A stretch of 64,000 bases of DNA from Begonia masoniana (lineage: Eukaryota; Streptophyta; Magnoliopsida; Cucurbitales; Begoniaceae). The stretch covers positions 3,817,459 through 3,881,458 of the forward strand of contig CM039504.1 in the NCBI GenBank assembly GCA_022432975.1, given 5' to 3'. Shown piece after piece: positions 33,916 to 45,419 of the stretch. Each line of letters opens with the position of its first letter. Within the stretch, counting starts at the first letter, position 1. A program made the translations under genes and the position numbers. The notes under the pieces are model-generated. The model ran no database searches. It was not told the origin of the DNA and saw nothing but the letters and a program-made list of their open reading frames with translations.

Positions 33916-36900
33916 ATGTCCTTCTCGCAGCCCATCAACTTTGGTGCTTCTCCTTCGCTGCTATCAGGTCCGACCTCTCTCTCTCTCTCTCTACTTTCTA
34001 GATTTTATTGGATCGTGTTCTATGTTTCTTCCTAATTTTTGTGATCTCTGCATGAAAGTTATTAAATGTACCGGAACCTTTCTAACGTGAAAATAATTGG
34101 GAAGTACAGCCAGCTTGTGATCACTGTATGAAAGTTATCAAATGTTCCCAGGACCTTTCTGACGTGAAAAGAAAAAGAAATTTCGAGGACAGCCAGCTTG
34201 ATTCCGGACTTCTTTTAAATGATCTATTCTCTCTGTGAAGTTTTGAGTGATTTTGCTTTCTCAATGCCTGCCTTTTTCTCTTTTGTTAACACTTTACTGG
34301 GATCGATTAGATTGCTTTTCTGGTTGAATTTAATATTTGGAGGTGGTGTATAGCCACCATTCGAAATGGTACCCAGCGTTTAGTGAGGAAAAAAGTCTAA
34401 TAGGAAGTGATAAAGCCGGAGGAGCATTTGATTAAGAGAATTTACAAGTGACGAGTATTATGGCCTATGGAAATTGGGGCCAAAGTAAAATAATGAGGAA
34501 GATATAGAATTTTGCTGATATGCATGGCTTGTGTATTCACTGAATCCGGCTTTGAACCCAGAGAATTGATAAGATTTTGGCTTGTAAATTCATCAGCATG
34601 AATTACATCAAGAAATTTTTGTAAGCATCACAATTAAGTGCGTTCGATTTTGTCCTGCATTCTTTCAAGTTTAGTCTTTGCTTGGTATAGTAAATAAGTT
34701 GATTTTCTCGGGTGCTTATGGTTTTTAATGACGGGAATATTATATGCGACGCAGCTTCTCCGCTTCATGGAGGTGATCCAAGAGCAAAACCCAAAATCAT
34801 TCCATCGGTATGACACTTGGTAATTGATTCATAATTTCTTTTAACTGCTTTATATTGATTAAGTAAATAACAGAATTTTTTATCTTGTGTAGTGCTTTGA
34901 AGAAACGAAAGAAAAAATTAGGCAAATGATCAATAATGTCGAACTTTCAGTTTCCTCGTATGACACTGCTTGGGTGGCCATGGTCCCCTCTCCTAACTCC
35001 CCGGATGCCCCATTTTTTCCTCAATGTGTGAACTGGTTATTGGAAAATCAGCGCAGTGACGGCTCCTGGGGCCAAGCTCATTCGAATTCGTTGTTAATGA
35101 AGGACACTCTCTCATCTACCTTAGCATGCATCATTGCTCTGAAGCGATGGGATGTTGGTTTGGAACATATGAACAAGGGTAACTTTTCATTCTCTGTCCA
35201 AATCTTCTTCTACCAATGTCTTATGACTGATATGATATCGTCTGTTTATGTTTCTGTCTGCAGGTCTAGATTTTATGGATAAAAATTTAGCTCTCGCTAA
35301 TAATCCGAAGCAACATTCTCCTGTTGGGTTTAATATAATTTTCCCTGGTATGATTGAGATGTCTCAAAGTTTGGGTCTGAATCTTTCCCTGGAACATTCC
35401 AGTTTAAATGCTTTGGTTCAGGAGAGAGAGTTGGAGCTTAGAAGGTATGTTTTCTAACCTCTTAGAATGTTAGCTTTGACAGCAAAAGCTTAGTTATTGA
35501 TGGTTCTCTATGTCAAAATAAGAACTGTCGAAAACATTGGAGCACATTTTTGATTACTTTGTTTTTAAATGTGATATGATTATTAAATTTCCGTTGGGCT
35601 GATTCGAAAGCACGAGGAGTGCGAGAATGGTCTAAATACGAATTTTTCACTTTGTAGAGGTAGAAGTGCCTATTTATCTTACATTTCTGAAGGAATTGAG
35701 AAACAAGACTGGGAAATGGTCATGAAATATCAAAGGAAAAACGGTTCGCTATTTAACTCGCCGTCGACCTCTGCCGCTGCTTTTACTCACACAAAGAATG
35801 GCGGATGTCTTAATTACCTCTGCATGCTACTAGCAAAGTTTGGCAATGCAGGTTCCTCCGATCGATTATGTCTTAATAGTTTCTCTTTAATGACTGAACC
35901 AGTCGGATATAATATTTTCAGTTCCAACAATATATCCTCTGGACCTAACTGCTCGTTTACACACGGTCGATCACCTTCAAAGATTGGGAATTGATCAACA
36001 TTTTCAGAAGGAAATCAAAAGTGTGCTTGACGAAACTTACAGGTAGTTTTTTCATTTTCAGATGCATGCTTTAATATATTGCACTTGAAAATATAAAATA
36101 GAAATTGCCATAATTTATTTGCTTCGTGATATTTATTTTAAAAACAGATGCTGGCTGCAGGGAGATGAAGATATATTTCTTGATGTCAGCACTTGCGCTA
36201 TGGCCTTCCGGTTATTACGAGTTAATGGATACGATGTTTCTTCAGGTCCATACTTAATCACAAAACTCACAGCATATAATCTTGTCACGTCCAAAACAGT
36301 CTTATTCTTGTAATCCTCTTCTCTCTAGATCTCCTAACTCAATATACAGAGGAAGACGAGTTTTCCAATTGTCTCGGAGGGTATCTGAATGACATTGCCT
36401 CCACTCTAGAATTATTCAAGGCTTCTCAAATTATGTTACATTCAGACGAGCATGTTCTTGAACAAGTAAATTCCTGGACGAGGAATTTCCTGAATTGCAA
36501 ATTAGTAAAAAATACAACACGAAGGGATAGACTCTCCAATGACATTGAGGAAGAGGTACAACTCTATCTATGAAGTTCTACATACTCGTAAATTGTATAT
36601 ATACTTAAGGCTGCTTCTGAAAAAACAAAACATAATCTATGTTGTTTCAGGTGAAAGATGCTCTTATGTTTACCTATCATTCAACTTTGGAACGAATTTC
36701 AAACAAAAAGGCGATAGATCATTACAGCACAGACAGTACAAGAATCTTAAAAACTTCATATAGGTATGAGTCTGAATGTTTCTTTCATTTAATTTGGTGT
36801 AATCCTTCGCCCTTCCCCTTGTAGTTCGAAACGCCTCACATTCGTGAATTCTGTTTGTCTACATTTTTGTTCTTACTTCAGGTGCTTAAATTTTGGTCAT

Positions 36901-38399
36901 GAAGATGTCCTAAAACTAGCAGTAGACAACTATAATACATGTCAAAGTATACATCGTAAAGAACTTGAAGATCTTGCAAGGTGCATCACTTACTTTTCAA
37001 ACTCATATAAATGGTGATTTGCAGAAGCTGAGTTTTTAAATTGACTTTGTCTTCTGTAACAGTAAAGGAAAAGGGGAGATATTGACATTGACTTTATTTT
37101 AGTGTTCTAGGAATATATGTAATGGCTTATTATTATTATTTTTTATGAGCAGGTGGATCGTAGAGACAAAATTGGACAAGCTAAAGTTTGCCAGACAAAA
37201 ACTGGAGTATTGCTACCTCTCGGCTTCGGCATCCCTTCCTTCTCCCGAACTTTCTGAATCCCGTTTATCATGGACCAAGGGCGGGGTCCTCACGACCGTA
37301 GTTGACGATTTCTTTGATGTTGGTGGCTCTGAAGAGGAACTAATTAACCTCATACAATTGGTAGAGAGGTATATTTCTCTTTTCATTAGTGGCCAGATAC
37401 TATCTGTCGCAGTTGGAAGTGATGATTTCATGAAAAATCACTGGCAGGTGGGATATAAATTCAGGTGTGGATTATTGTTCAGAGGCAGTCGAGATTATAT
37501 TTACAGCTCTTCATGGAACAGTTTGTGAGATTGGCGACAGAGCCTCAATACGGCAAGGGCGCCCAGTAACGAGTCACATAATTGACATAGTGAGATCAAC
37601 ACTCTATCCATTATACCATGATGCTTTCTTTTCTTATGTTTATGGTGTTCTAAATGAACCTAAACTAACGTATTATTTCTACGTATATGAGTTCAAATTA
37701 TGAGCAAGTCGTACTGAGAAGGTTCTATATCGGCAAATTCCTTATTTTCTTGTCTTGTTTGATTTGCAGTGGTTGGACCTGCTCAAGTCTATGCTGAAGG
37801 AATTCGAATGGATGAGAGACAAAGTAGTCCCACCCATGGATGATTATATGTCAAATAGTTGCATATCATTTGCCTTGGGACCTATAGTCCTTCCAGCCCT
37901 CTATTTTGTCGGTCCAAAGCTTTCGAAGGAGATAATCGGAAATGTGGAATATAGAAATCTATTTAAGCTGATGAGTACTTGCGGGCGTCTTCTCAACGAT
38001 ATACAGGGTTTGAGGTATAGATTACACTCAGCTAAGAGCCATTTTGTTTGTTAAAGAGTCATTTACCTTTTGGCGGGCTTGTTGCAGAGGGAATCCAGAG
38101 AAGGGAAATTGAATGCTCTGTCGTTGCTTACGATGGACAGTGGTGGCGACACTGAAACCAGAGAGAAAGCCGTTGAAGGGATGAAGGTATCGATTGAGAA
38201 GGCGAGAAGAGAACTTCTGAGATCAGTTTTGGGGGAAGTGGGTAGCACAATTCCAAGAGCTTGCAAGGATTTGTTCTGGAAAATGAGCCAAGTGTTGCAC
38301 CTTTTTTACATGAACAGTGATGGCTTTAACTCTCAAGAGTTGATGAAGGAGGCCAAGGCATTGATTGGAGAACCCATAGTTCTAGACCTGTTAAAATAA
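33916..38399 (+). CDS. ent-Kaurene synthase-like class I diterpene synthase (TPS-e), 14 exons
   Basis: Exons: 33916-33967, 34755-34807, 34893-35178, 35264-35444, 35658-35851, 35922-36042, 36148-36245, 36329-36555, 36651-36763, 36882-36980, 37153-37368, 37448-37589, 37770-38014, 38090-38399; 778 residues. Such enzymes turn ent-copalyl diphosphate into ent-kaurene in plastids, early in gibberellin synthesis. The beta/gamma half has [20 protein letters not shown] and [13 protein letters not shown]; class I motif DDFFD is at 526-530. GPIVLPA at 631-637 keeps the Ile linked to kaurene rather than pimaradiene products. The NSE/DTE motif reads NDIQGLRE (670-677), one residue shorter than the family (NDIQGFKRE), because the last intron must use an acceptor two bases downstream to stay in frame. 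The start was chosen over in-frame ATG 33790 because a TATA-like box lies between. Activity is therefore in doubt. Confidence 0.9.
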
Positions 38400-38760
38400 C
38401 CAAAAATAGCAACTCCTTCAAGTAACATACCACAACTGACGTTGGTGGATATGTTTAAGGATGTCGTATTCAGAGATCAAATCACTTGTTTTTTGAATTT
38501 ACAATCAATGGAACAGTGTTATAATGATCTATGTCAACCCAATGCCATTAATGTAAAACACTAAATCATTGGCCAACCTGAACTGCTTATGTGGAGGATG
38601 GTGTCCACATTTTATTGACTGGAAGATCCCCACTGCAACCCTGGAGGGCATTCTGGACTGCAACAGTAGAGGGCACACACTGGAGAGTGAAAGTTTCTGT
38701 TTATTTGTAGTCTCTCAACTTCAAATTGATTTCTTTTCGTAAGAAACCAGTCCGGGAATC
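38400..38760. other. 3' flank of the kaurene synthase-like gene
   Basis: Probable 3' UTR and flank up to the LTR element. The last five bases (GAATC) are the left target duplication. Confidence 0.6.
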
Positions 38761-39025
38761 TGTTAGGAATATATTAGTAAAGGGTATATTAGGAAATATT
38801 ATTAAGTGGTTAGGATTGTTATTAGTTTGTTATTGTGTGGGTTATAAATATGAGGGGAGGGGAGTGTTACGAGGGTGGAGAATATTGTGGGAAAACTGAG
38901 GGAGAGTGCAAGGCTCTACAATTCCTTGCAAGGGAGAGAACAGAGGCTCTACAATTCCTCTGTAAACTCGGTGATTGTTCTGGTTTGTTTTAGTGGAAAT
39001 ACAGAATACTATAGGATCCCTATCA
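38761..39025 (+). repeat. 5' LTR
   Basis: It begins TGTTAGGAATATATTAG and ends ATCCCTATCA immediately before the PBS. It has a TATAAATA promoter-like box at about 38842. Confidence 0.85.
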
Positions 39026-39799
39026 ATGGTATCAGAGCATTCTTACCTGGGGATGAAGCAGACTCTGGATTACATCCAAGCGAGCCTCGCACATTTGCCA
39101 GGGATTGAGCGAAAGGTGGCGATGCTCATGGCGAAGCTAGATTGGCTAGCAGAAGCCTTGAACACAGCACCTCCGAAGCAAAGGAATACTGGACAACTGA
39201 AGCTCGGCGACGGAGAGGGAAGCGACAAACCTGGAGGTCTGTCGAGCTGTCAGGGGGAGCGAGAGGAAGCAGACCATCGACGACCCAGCCCAGTGACCCC
39301 AGCGGTCACTCAACTAGTCCCGGTCCGCAGCCTTCCCGCAAGCCCAGCGCGGTCAGCGATTTCGTCTTCAGCTGCGTACACCGCGCAACCATCGCCGAAG
39401 CCCACCTGCGTTAGGCCACCACTCCGCTCGGCGTCGGCATTTCGCCGGTTTCTGTCGAAGAAAGAGAGGCAAGGCGCAGAGAAGAGCACAGACAAGTCGG
39501 CCTCCGACTCTGGCGAGGAGAAGGGGCAGGAAGAAACAGTGGAGAGGGAGGAAGAGAAATGGGCCCACGCAAAGGAGGAAGAAGCAGCCCAGCGGAATGA
39601 ACAGAAGTGGGTTCTTCTTCAGCCAACCGGGCCTGGGCCTGGTATTGGGCAGAAGGGCTCCATAAATGAATTTGACAGCCCAGCTCATTCCCAGATAACA
39701 GCCCATTTACCATTTCATTGGGCAGCTCCAACGCATGTGAACCCAGCCCAAATTCGACCTTCAATGCATATGCACGCTGGAGATTTACCATTGATATGA
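39026..39799 (+). CDS. gag-like ORF starting inside the primer-binding site
   Basis: The ATG is the first three bases after the 5' LTR, so the PBS itself encodes MVSEH. The 257-codon frame continues SYLGMKQTLDYIQASL, GIERKVAMLMAKLDWL and then Pro/Ser-, Glu- and Lys-rich sequence. The first 50 residues look helical; the rest is low complexity. No CCHC knuckle is present. It ends at a TGA inside the inverted LTR (39797-39799), so its true C-terminus is replaced. It resembles the N-terminal gag region found in plant LTR elements, but I cannot place it in a named family. Confidence 0.6.
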   Translation: MVSEHSYLGMKQTLDYIQASLAHLPGIERKVAMLMAKLDWLAEALNTAPPKQRNTGQLKLGDGEGSDKPGGLSSCQGEREEADHRRPSPVTPAVTQLVPVRSLPASPARSAISSSAAYTAQPSPKPTCVRPPLRSASAFRRFLSKKERQGAEKSTDKSASDSGEEKGQEETVEREEEKWAHAKEEEAAQRNEQKWVLLQPTGPGPGIGQKGSINEFDSPAHSQITAHLPFHWAAPTHVNPAQIRPSMHMHAGDLPLI

Positions 39800-40670
39800 A
39801 CCCTACTATTCAGATTACTCAAAAACAGAAACAAGAACACTCACACACGACCCAACACAAATGTGGAGGAATTATAGAGCCTCCACTCTCTCCCTTTGCT
39901 GAGGTATTCGAGAGCCTCAGCGTTCTCTCCCAATTTTCCCCATCCCCCTTAACACTCCCTTCTCCCCACATTTATAACCCACAAAATAACAAACTCCTAA
40001 CAACCCTAATAATATTTCCTAATTTACCCTTTACTAATATATTCCTAACAATACCGGCCGCCTAAAGTTCCACCTTGTCCTCAAGGTGAGATTAAAAATC
40101 GTGAATCCGCAGTAGGGTGATAACAAAATTCGGCTGAGCTTACTGGAAAACTTGAGGTCGTGGCCCACTGAGAGAATGAATGGTTTGGGCTTGCTGACTT
40201 AGGTTGTTGTCCACTTAATAGAAGACTGGGCTGCCAAAACCATTTCAGTGAGCCTTTTTGCCCAAGGCCAGGCCCGGGCCCAGTTGGCTGAAGGAAGACC
40301 CACTTCTTTTCTTTCCTCTGGGAAACTTCTTCCTCCTCTGCGTGGGCCCATATCTCTTCTTGGCTCTCCTCTGCGCCTTGCTTCTCTCGCTTCGACAGAA
40401 ACGCGGCATTTGCTAACCAGCGAAACGCCGACGCCGAGCGGAATGGTGGGCTAATGAAGGTGGGTTTCGGCGATGGTGGCGCCGTGTACGCGGCTGAGGG
40501 CGAAGACGCTGACCGCGCTGGGTTCGCGGGAAGGCTGCGGACCGGGGATAGCTGAGCGATCGCTGGAATCGCTGGGCTGAGTCGTCGAATGTCCGAGCTC
40601 TCCGGCTCCCTCTGACAGCTTGACAGTCCTCCCGGAGAGTCACTGCCTTCTTCGTCGCCGAGCTTCGGTT
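39792..40670. repeat. Left arm of the 879-bp inverted repeat
   Basis: It contains an inverted LTR (39792-40050), a CACCTTGTCCTCAAGGTG palindrome (about 40070-40087) and the 3' part of the minus-strand gag-like frame. It is the reverse complement of 41136-42014 with only a few differences noticed (for example CTATCC against CTAGCC). Confidence 0.85.
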
Positions 40671-40839
40671 GTCCAGTATTCCTTTGCTTCGGAGGTGCTG
40701 CTTTCAAGGCGTCTGCTAGCCAATCTAGCTTCGCCATGAGCATCGCCACCTTTCGCTCAATCCCTGGCAAATGTGCGAGGCTCGCTTGGATGGAATCCAG
40801 AGTCTGCTTCATCCCCAGGTAAGAATGCTCTGATACCAT
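40081..40839 (-). CDS. gag-like ORF, second copy, opposite strand
   Basis: A 252-codon frame starts at the PBS ATG (40839-40837) and reads MVSEHSYLGMKQTLDSIQ, then KVAMLMAKLDWLADALK. It is a diverged homologue of the frame at 39026, carrying a different Glu-rich middle. It runs into the region before the inverted LTR and ends SRFLISP. No zinc knuckle or pol domain follows. Confidence 0.6.
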   Translation of the reverse strand: MVSEHSYLGMKQTLDSIQASLAHLPGIERKVAMLMAKLDWLADALKAAPPKQRNTGQPKLGDEEGSDSPGGLSSCQREPESSDIRRLSPAIPAIAQLSPVRSLPANPARSASSPSAAYTAPPSPKPTFISPPFRSASAFRWLANAAFLSKREKQGAEESQEEIWAHAEEEEVSQRKEKKWVFLQPTGPGPGLGQKGSLKWFWQPSLLLSGQQPKSASPNHSFSQWATTSSFPVSSAEFCYHPTADSRFLISP

Positions 40840-40842
40840 TGT

Positions 40843-41122
40843 TGTGTAATCCAGGGATTCACAACGAAGAATCGGAAAATCTTCTATATTACCAGAACGT
40901 TTACAACGAAAAGTAGAAAACTAAAAGGAAAAACAGTAAAAGCTACTAACAGACAAATAGAAAGAAAAGATAACCATTCATTCATTCCACCCTCCTTCAC
41001 GCCGCCAGCCCTCTGGCTTTATCTGCTGCCTTCCCCTCCTAACAGATTGGACACGTAGCAGAGGGTTCAATCCAAACCGGGTTGGGCTCGGGCTTTCTTT
41101 TTTTGAGGCCTCTTCCATGACA
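40843..41122 (-). repeat. LTR of a second, unrelated type inside the composite
   Basis: On the minus strand it begins TGTCATGGAAGAGGCC, ends GGATTACACA, and is followed at once by ATGGTATCAGAGC. It is preceded by a polypurine tract TAAGGGGGAAGATT. It therefore looks like one LTR with both flanking priming sites, and shares no obvious sequence with the outer LTRs. Confidence 0.75.
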
Positions 41123-41135
41123 AATCTTCCCCCTT

Positions 41136-42014
41136 AACCGAAGCTCGGCGACGAAGAAGGCAGTGACTCTCCGGGAGGACTGTCAAGCTGTCAGAGGGAG
41201 CCGGAGAGCTCGGACATTCGACGACTCAGCCCAGCGATTCCAGCGATCGCTCAGCTAGCCCCGGTCCGCAGCCTTCCCGCGAACCCAGCGCGGTCAGCGT
41301 CTTCGCCCTCAGCCGCGTACACGGCGCCACCATCGCCGAAACCCACCTTCATTAGCCCACCATTCCGCTCGGCGTCGGCGTTTCGCTGGTTAGCAAATGC
41401 CGCGTTTCTGTCGAAGCGAGAGAAGCAAGGCGCAGAGGAGAGCCAAGAAGAGATATGGGCCCACGCAGAGGAGGAAGAAGTTTCCCAGAGGAAAGAAAAG
41501 AAGTGGGTCTTCCTTCAGCCAACTGGGCCCGGGCCTGGCCTTGGGCAAAAAGGCTCACTGAAATGGTTTTGGCAGCCCAGTCTTCTATTAAGTGGACAAC
41601 AGCCTAAGTCAGCAAGCCCAAACCATTCATTCTCTCAGTGGGCCACGACCTCAAGTTTTCCAGTAAGCTCAGCCGAATTTTGTTATCACCCTACTGCGGA
41701 TTCACGATTTTTAATCCCACCTTGAGGACAAGGTGGAACTTTAGGCGGCCGGTATTGTTAGGAATATATTAGTAAAGGGTAAATTAGGAAATATTATTAG
41801 GGTTGTTAGGAGTTTGTTATTTTGTGGGTTATAAATGTGGGGAGAAGGGAGTGTTATGGGGGATGGGGAAAATTGGGAGAGAACGCTGAGGCTCTCGAAT
41901 ACCTCAGCAAAGGGAGAGAGTGGAGGCTCTATAATTCCTCCACATTTGTGTTGGGTCGTGTGTGAGTGTTCTTGTTTCTGTTTTTGAGTAATCTGAATAG
42001 TAGGGTTCATATCA
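41136..42014. repeat. Right arm of the 879-bp inverted repeat, with 3' LTR
   Basis: It contains a gag-like segment readable on plus without a start (41136-41720), the GAGGACAAGGTGG motif and the outer 3' LTR (41756-42014). Confidence 0.85.
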
Positions 42015-42161
42015 GAATCCCGCCTTCAACTTGCGCTGCTCCTGTTCGAACCTGCAAAAACCATTTGAATGAGAGGTCTTTGATGGAATCGTACAACTCT
42101 CCACTATGGCTACAGTATTCTCTTTATCGTTCCATTTTCATCTGATGTTTTCAAATAGGTA

Positions 42162-45100
42162 AGGGTGGGCGCGGTCAGGTTACACCCACCAAAATTCTGA
42201 ACATTTTTTTTAAAACGATAAAATTTTAACATACAATCTATCTAAAATAAATCTAACTATCTAACATACAAATTAAATCTAACTATCCGATATTAAAATA
42301 AAATTTAAGAAACAAAATTTAACATCCAAAATAAATCTAAATATTAACATACAAATTAAATTCAACTACCTAACATTAAAATGAAATCTAAGAAACAAAA
42401 TTCAATATCCAAAATTAATCCAACTGCTTTAAAAATATAAACTAAATAGTAAATCCAACTAAATTGTCAATTTATTCCAACTTCCAAACAATCAATTTCA
42501 AACAATTAGAGATAACATTAAAATGAACTCAATAATTGCAACTATATGAAGTCATCAATATGTCATCTTTTAACAAAAATTTATCGGTAGGGTCAACGGA
42601 ATCTGCAAAATGCAAACTATTGAAGACATTAGTTAAACACTAGAAGTAAACATGTAAAACAAATAAATATTATAATGTTCGAACCTTCTTCTATAGTTGT
42701 GATGGTACTATCTTCGAAATCATCATTAATGTTTGTAGAAATTTTAAAAGAATTGAATGTTTTAAGCAAACTTTTGGAGCATATAAGAGCTTCAACATTT
42801 TTGGATGTTAGAGAACTGCGAAATGCATCAAGAACACGACCGCCACAACTAAAAGCAGATTCTGACACCACCGTAGAAATTGGAATGATCAATATATCTT
42901 TCGCAATTGCACTCAATACTCGATACTTATTGTAGTTCCTCTTTCACCAAAATAATATGTCAGAACTGTCTGAAAAATTCTCTAACTTCTCAGACAAATA
43001 TAGATCAATCTCTGACATATTAGTTTCATCACTTCTCTCAGAAGAATTGTCAGACCCATAAAATATAGAGTACACTGCAGTTAAACGAGTTTGCGCCAAA
43101 GAACTCATTGACTTTGTAGATAATTGTTGACTGTTGCTGCTACTTGGAGTTTGATCTTCATTGGTTGTATCGCCTTTATATTTGGTATACAATTTTTCAA
43201 TTACATTTTTTACCTGCTTTGTGTATTGTGCAGCTCTTTCACTGCCAAATAAAATTGCTAAAGAATGCCGTAAATTTTTTTTTTTGCAACTTGGATCAAG
43301 AACAATAGCAATATATACAAACATGTTTATTTTTTCAAAAGATCCTCAATATTTATCAAACTTCTTTTGCATCTCGTTGGTCATTCTTCTTAGTGTTAAA
43401 TTATCACCGTTACCATATGTCTCAATAACAATCTTCAAATTACAAACTTCCCTATATACATATTTGATGTAATATGCAGATAAGTAAAACATTAAGTGTC
43501 ATAGTGTGAAATGTCTCTAAGAATTTTATGTATTCTCGAATACAAGACCAATCTTCAGATGTGGGTGAACCTTCCACTCTCATTTCATGCCAGAAAGAGC
43601 TATAATTCTCTGTTAATTTTTCAAAAACTGTTTCATACATTTCAACGCTTCCCAACATCAAATACGTAGAGTTCTAACGAGTAGAAATGTCAAGCGACAA
43701 ATTACTTTTACAAGTAATTTTAACTGCATCAACGCAAACTTTGAACTGTTGAAATCTTCCTGGAGAATAGCTTACGTACTTAACAATTGTTCGTACCCTC
43801 GCTATGAACTCATGATGTTTTTTCAAACCATCAGAAACGATCAAATTGAGAATATATGCAAAACTTCTTACGTGCATATAATCGCCATTTAAAATCAACC
43901 CTTTCTAATTTTGAATTTTTTTCGTCAAATAAAAAATAACAACGCCAGTTGTAAGAAGCATTGTCAACAGTTATGGTTGTAACATTTTCAATCTTTCAAT
44001 TAAGCAAAAAATTTCAACTTCCTTATCAATAGATTTACCTTTATGGTTCAGAATCAAACAAAAATTCAATATCTTCTTTTGCACATGTCCACTCTTGATT
44101 AATATAATAACATGTTAGCACCATGTAATTCAAATTTTGAACAGAGGTCCCTGTGTCAGTGGTCAAACATACCCTTTGTGCTGTTGTAAAAAAACACTCA
44201 TTCAACTTGGTTATTTCTTTCTGAAATATGTTGCGAATATCTCTTGCTACTATTATTCTAGATGACATAATAAACTCGAGATTGAGATACATACAAAATG
44301 TCATAAAACAAATTCATCATACCACTTTCAGTGGCAATTCATCCAAGATAATCATTTTGTGCAAAAATTCTCTGGTAGCCATCATAGTAAATATGGGTAT
44401 ACCAGTATTCTTGCTCTCATTAGGTTTAAAAATCAAAGATTTTTACTTACTGTCTACATTTCGTGGAAACTTTTTGCATACTTTAATATGTTTTACTAAA
44501 TTAGAAGTCTCATTTTTTGTCAGGTGTGCTGCATAAATCTGTTCATAATAATTATATTTAGTTGAATTAGTATTCGATACCCTACTGAAGTGAATCAAAG
44601 CCAGAGACTTAGTTTTTTTATTCCACATGCGAATTTTCAATATTATGAGTATTCATCCTACCATGTAGCAAAAAACAATAAACTGATAAATATATTAATC
44701 GACCTAAATTTATCAACCTAAACTAAACACATTATGATATAAAAATTAATAACTCATATCAAGAACCCAAATTTCAAGTAACCCAAACCAATAACTCAAA
44801 TCAACAAACAATTATTCAGTGATCATATGAAAACCAAAATCAACCCTCAAATATAAATAAACATGCTGATTGCTGAAGTCCTTTGGCAACAGTGAAACAA
44901 TAATGAATAAACACGGTAACACACCTTTTTCTTCTTCTTCTTCTTACCGTCAAGCATTGGGCAAAGGTGTAGTGCGCGGGTCATGAAGACTAAGAGGCAT
45001 AGTGCTTCAGACGGCGACGACGATTGAGCATGTTGCTGTGTGCGTGGTTACGTGCTGAGAGTGAGCACTGAACTGAAGTTGCTGCGTAGTGTTGAGTGCG

Positions 45101-45419
45101 TGAGGGCTGACTCCGAGAGTGAGCACTGAAGAGTGACCGAAGTCGAACGGCGAGAGCGAACTGAGTCTTCTCTTCTAAATTATGAGTTCACTTATGAGAT
45201 TGATAGTGAGTGAACGATTGAACGTCGCGATCCGCAAGCCGTCTGGCCCAAACCAAAATCTTGAAGTGAAGTTAGTGAATTGTGAACTAGTGGTCCGGTT
45301 TCAGGATTTTAGTATCCGGACCAAAACTGACGAGATTTTTAGTGGGAGGACCGGTCCCGGACCGAATACTTTGGAGGACAGACCGAAACCTTCGGTCTGG
45401 TCCGGTCCTGCCCATCCCT
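42162..45419 (-). mobile_element. Degenerate hAT transposon
   Basis: The left end AGGGTGGGCGCGGTC and right end GGTCCTGCCCATCCCT form an imperfect terminal inverted repeat; CCGGTC/GGACCGG subterminal motifs lie at about 45290-45410. The minus strand between them encodes broken hAT transposase. No matching 8-bp duplication could be read, so the ends are approximate. Confidence 0.75.
42629..44640 (-). pseudogene. hAT transposase (BED finger, C-terminal dimerisation domain), broken
   Basis: From 44640 leftward: BED-type finger remnant YAAHLTKNETSNLVKHIKVC, in which the two N-terminal Cys positions are Tyr (KYNYYEQ); RNase-H-like middle parts TTDTGTSVQNLNYMVLTCYY and MHVRSFAYILNLIVSDGLK; and the hAT C-terminal domain AIAKDILIIPISTVVSESAF, then GGRVLDAFRSSLTSKNVEAL. 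Pieces are split among several frames and stops. Relatives are RICESLEEPER/ZBED-like plant hAT proteins. Cys-to-Tyr changes fit decay of methylated C on the complementary strand. Confidence 0.9.

Larger units (their letters stand above)
38761..42014 (+). mobile_element. Non-autonomous LTR retroelement with internal 879-bp inverted repeat
   Basis: Direct LTRs 38761-39025 and 41756-42014 (TGTTAGGAAT...ATCA) are flanked by the 5-bp duplication GAATC (38756-38760 and 42015-42019), so the whole 3.25 kb behaves as one insertion. A PBS (TGGTATCAGAGC at 39027) follows the 5' LTR, and GGCGGCCGGTAT precedes the 3' LTR. Inside lie a third LTR copy inverted (39792-40050), two opposed gag-like frames, and an unrelated LTR (40843-41122, minus). 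No protease, integrase, RT or RNase H is seen, so it depends on other elements. Arms 39792-40670 and 41136-42014 are equal in length and nearly identical inverted copies. Confidence 0.85.

Noticed and set aside
40248..41558. Two identical 68-codon frames (MSLFAQGQARAQ...) as a duplicated gene
   Set aside because: They are antisense shadows of the gag-like sequence in the two arms of the inverted repeat.
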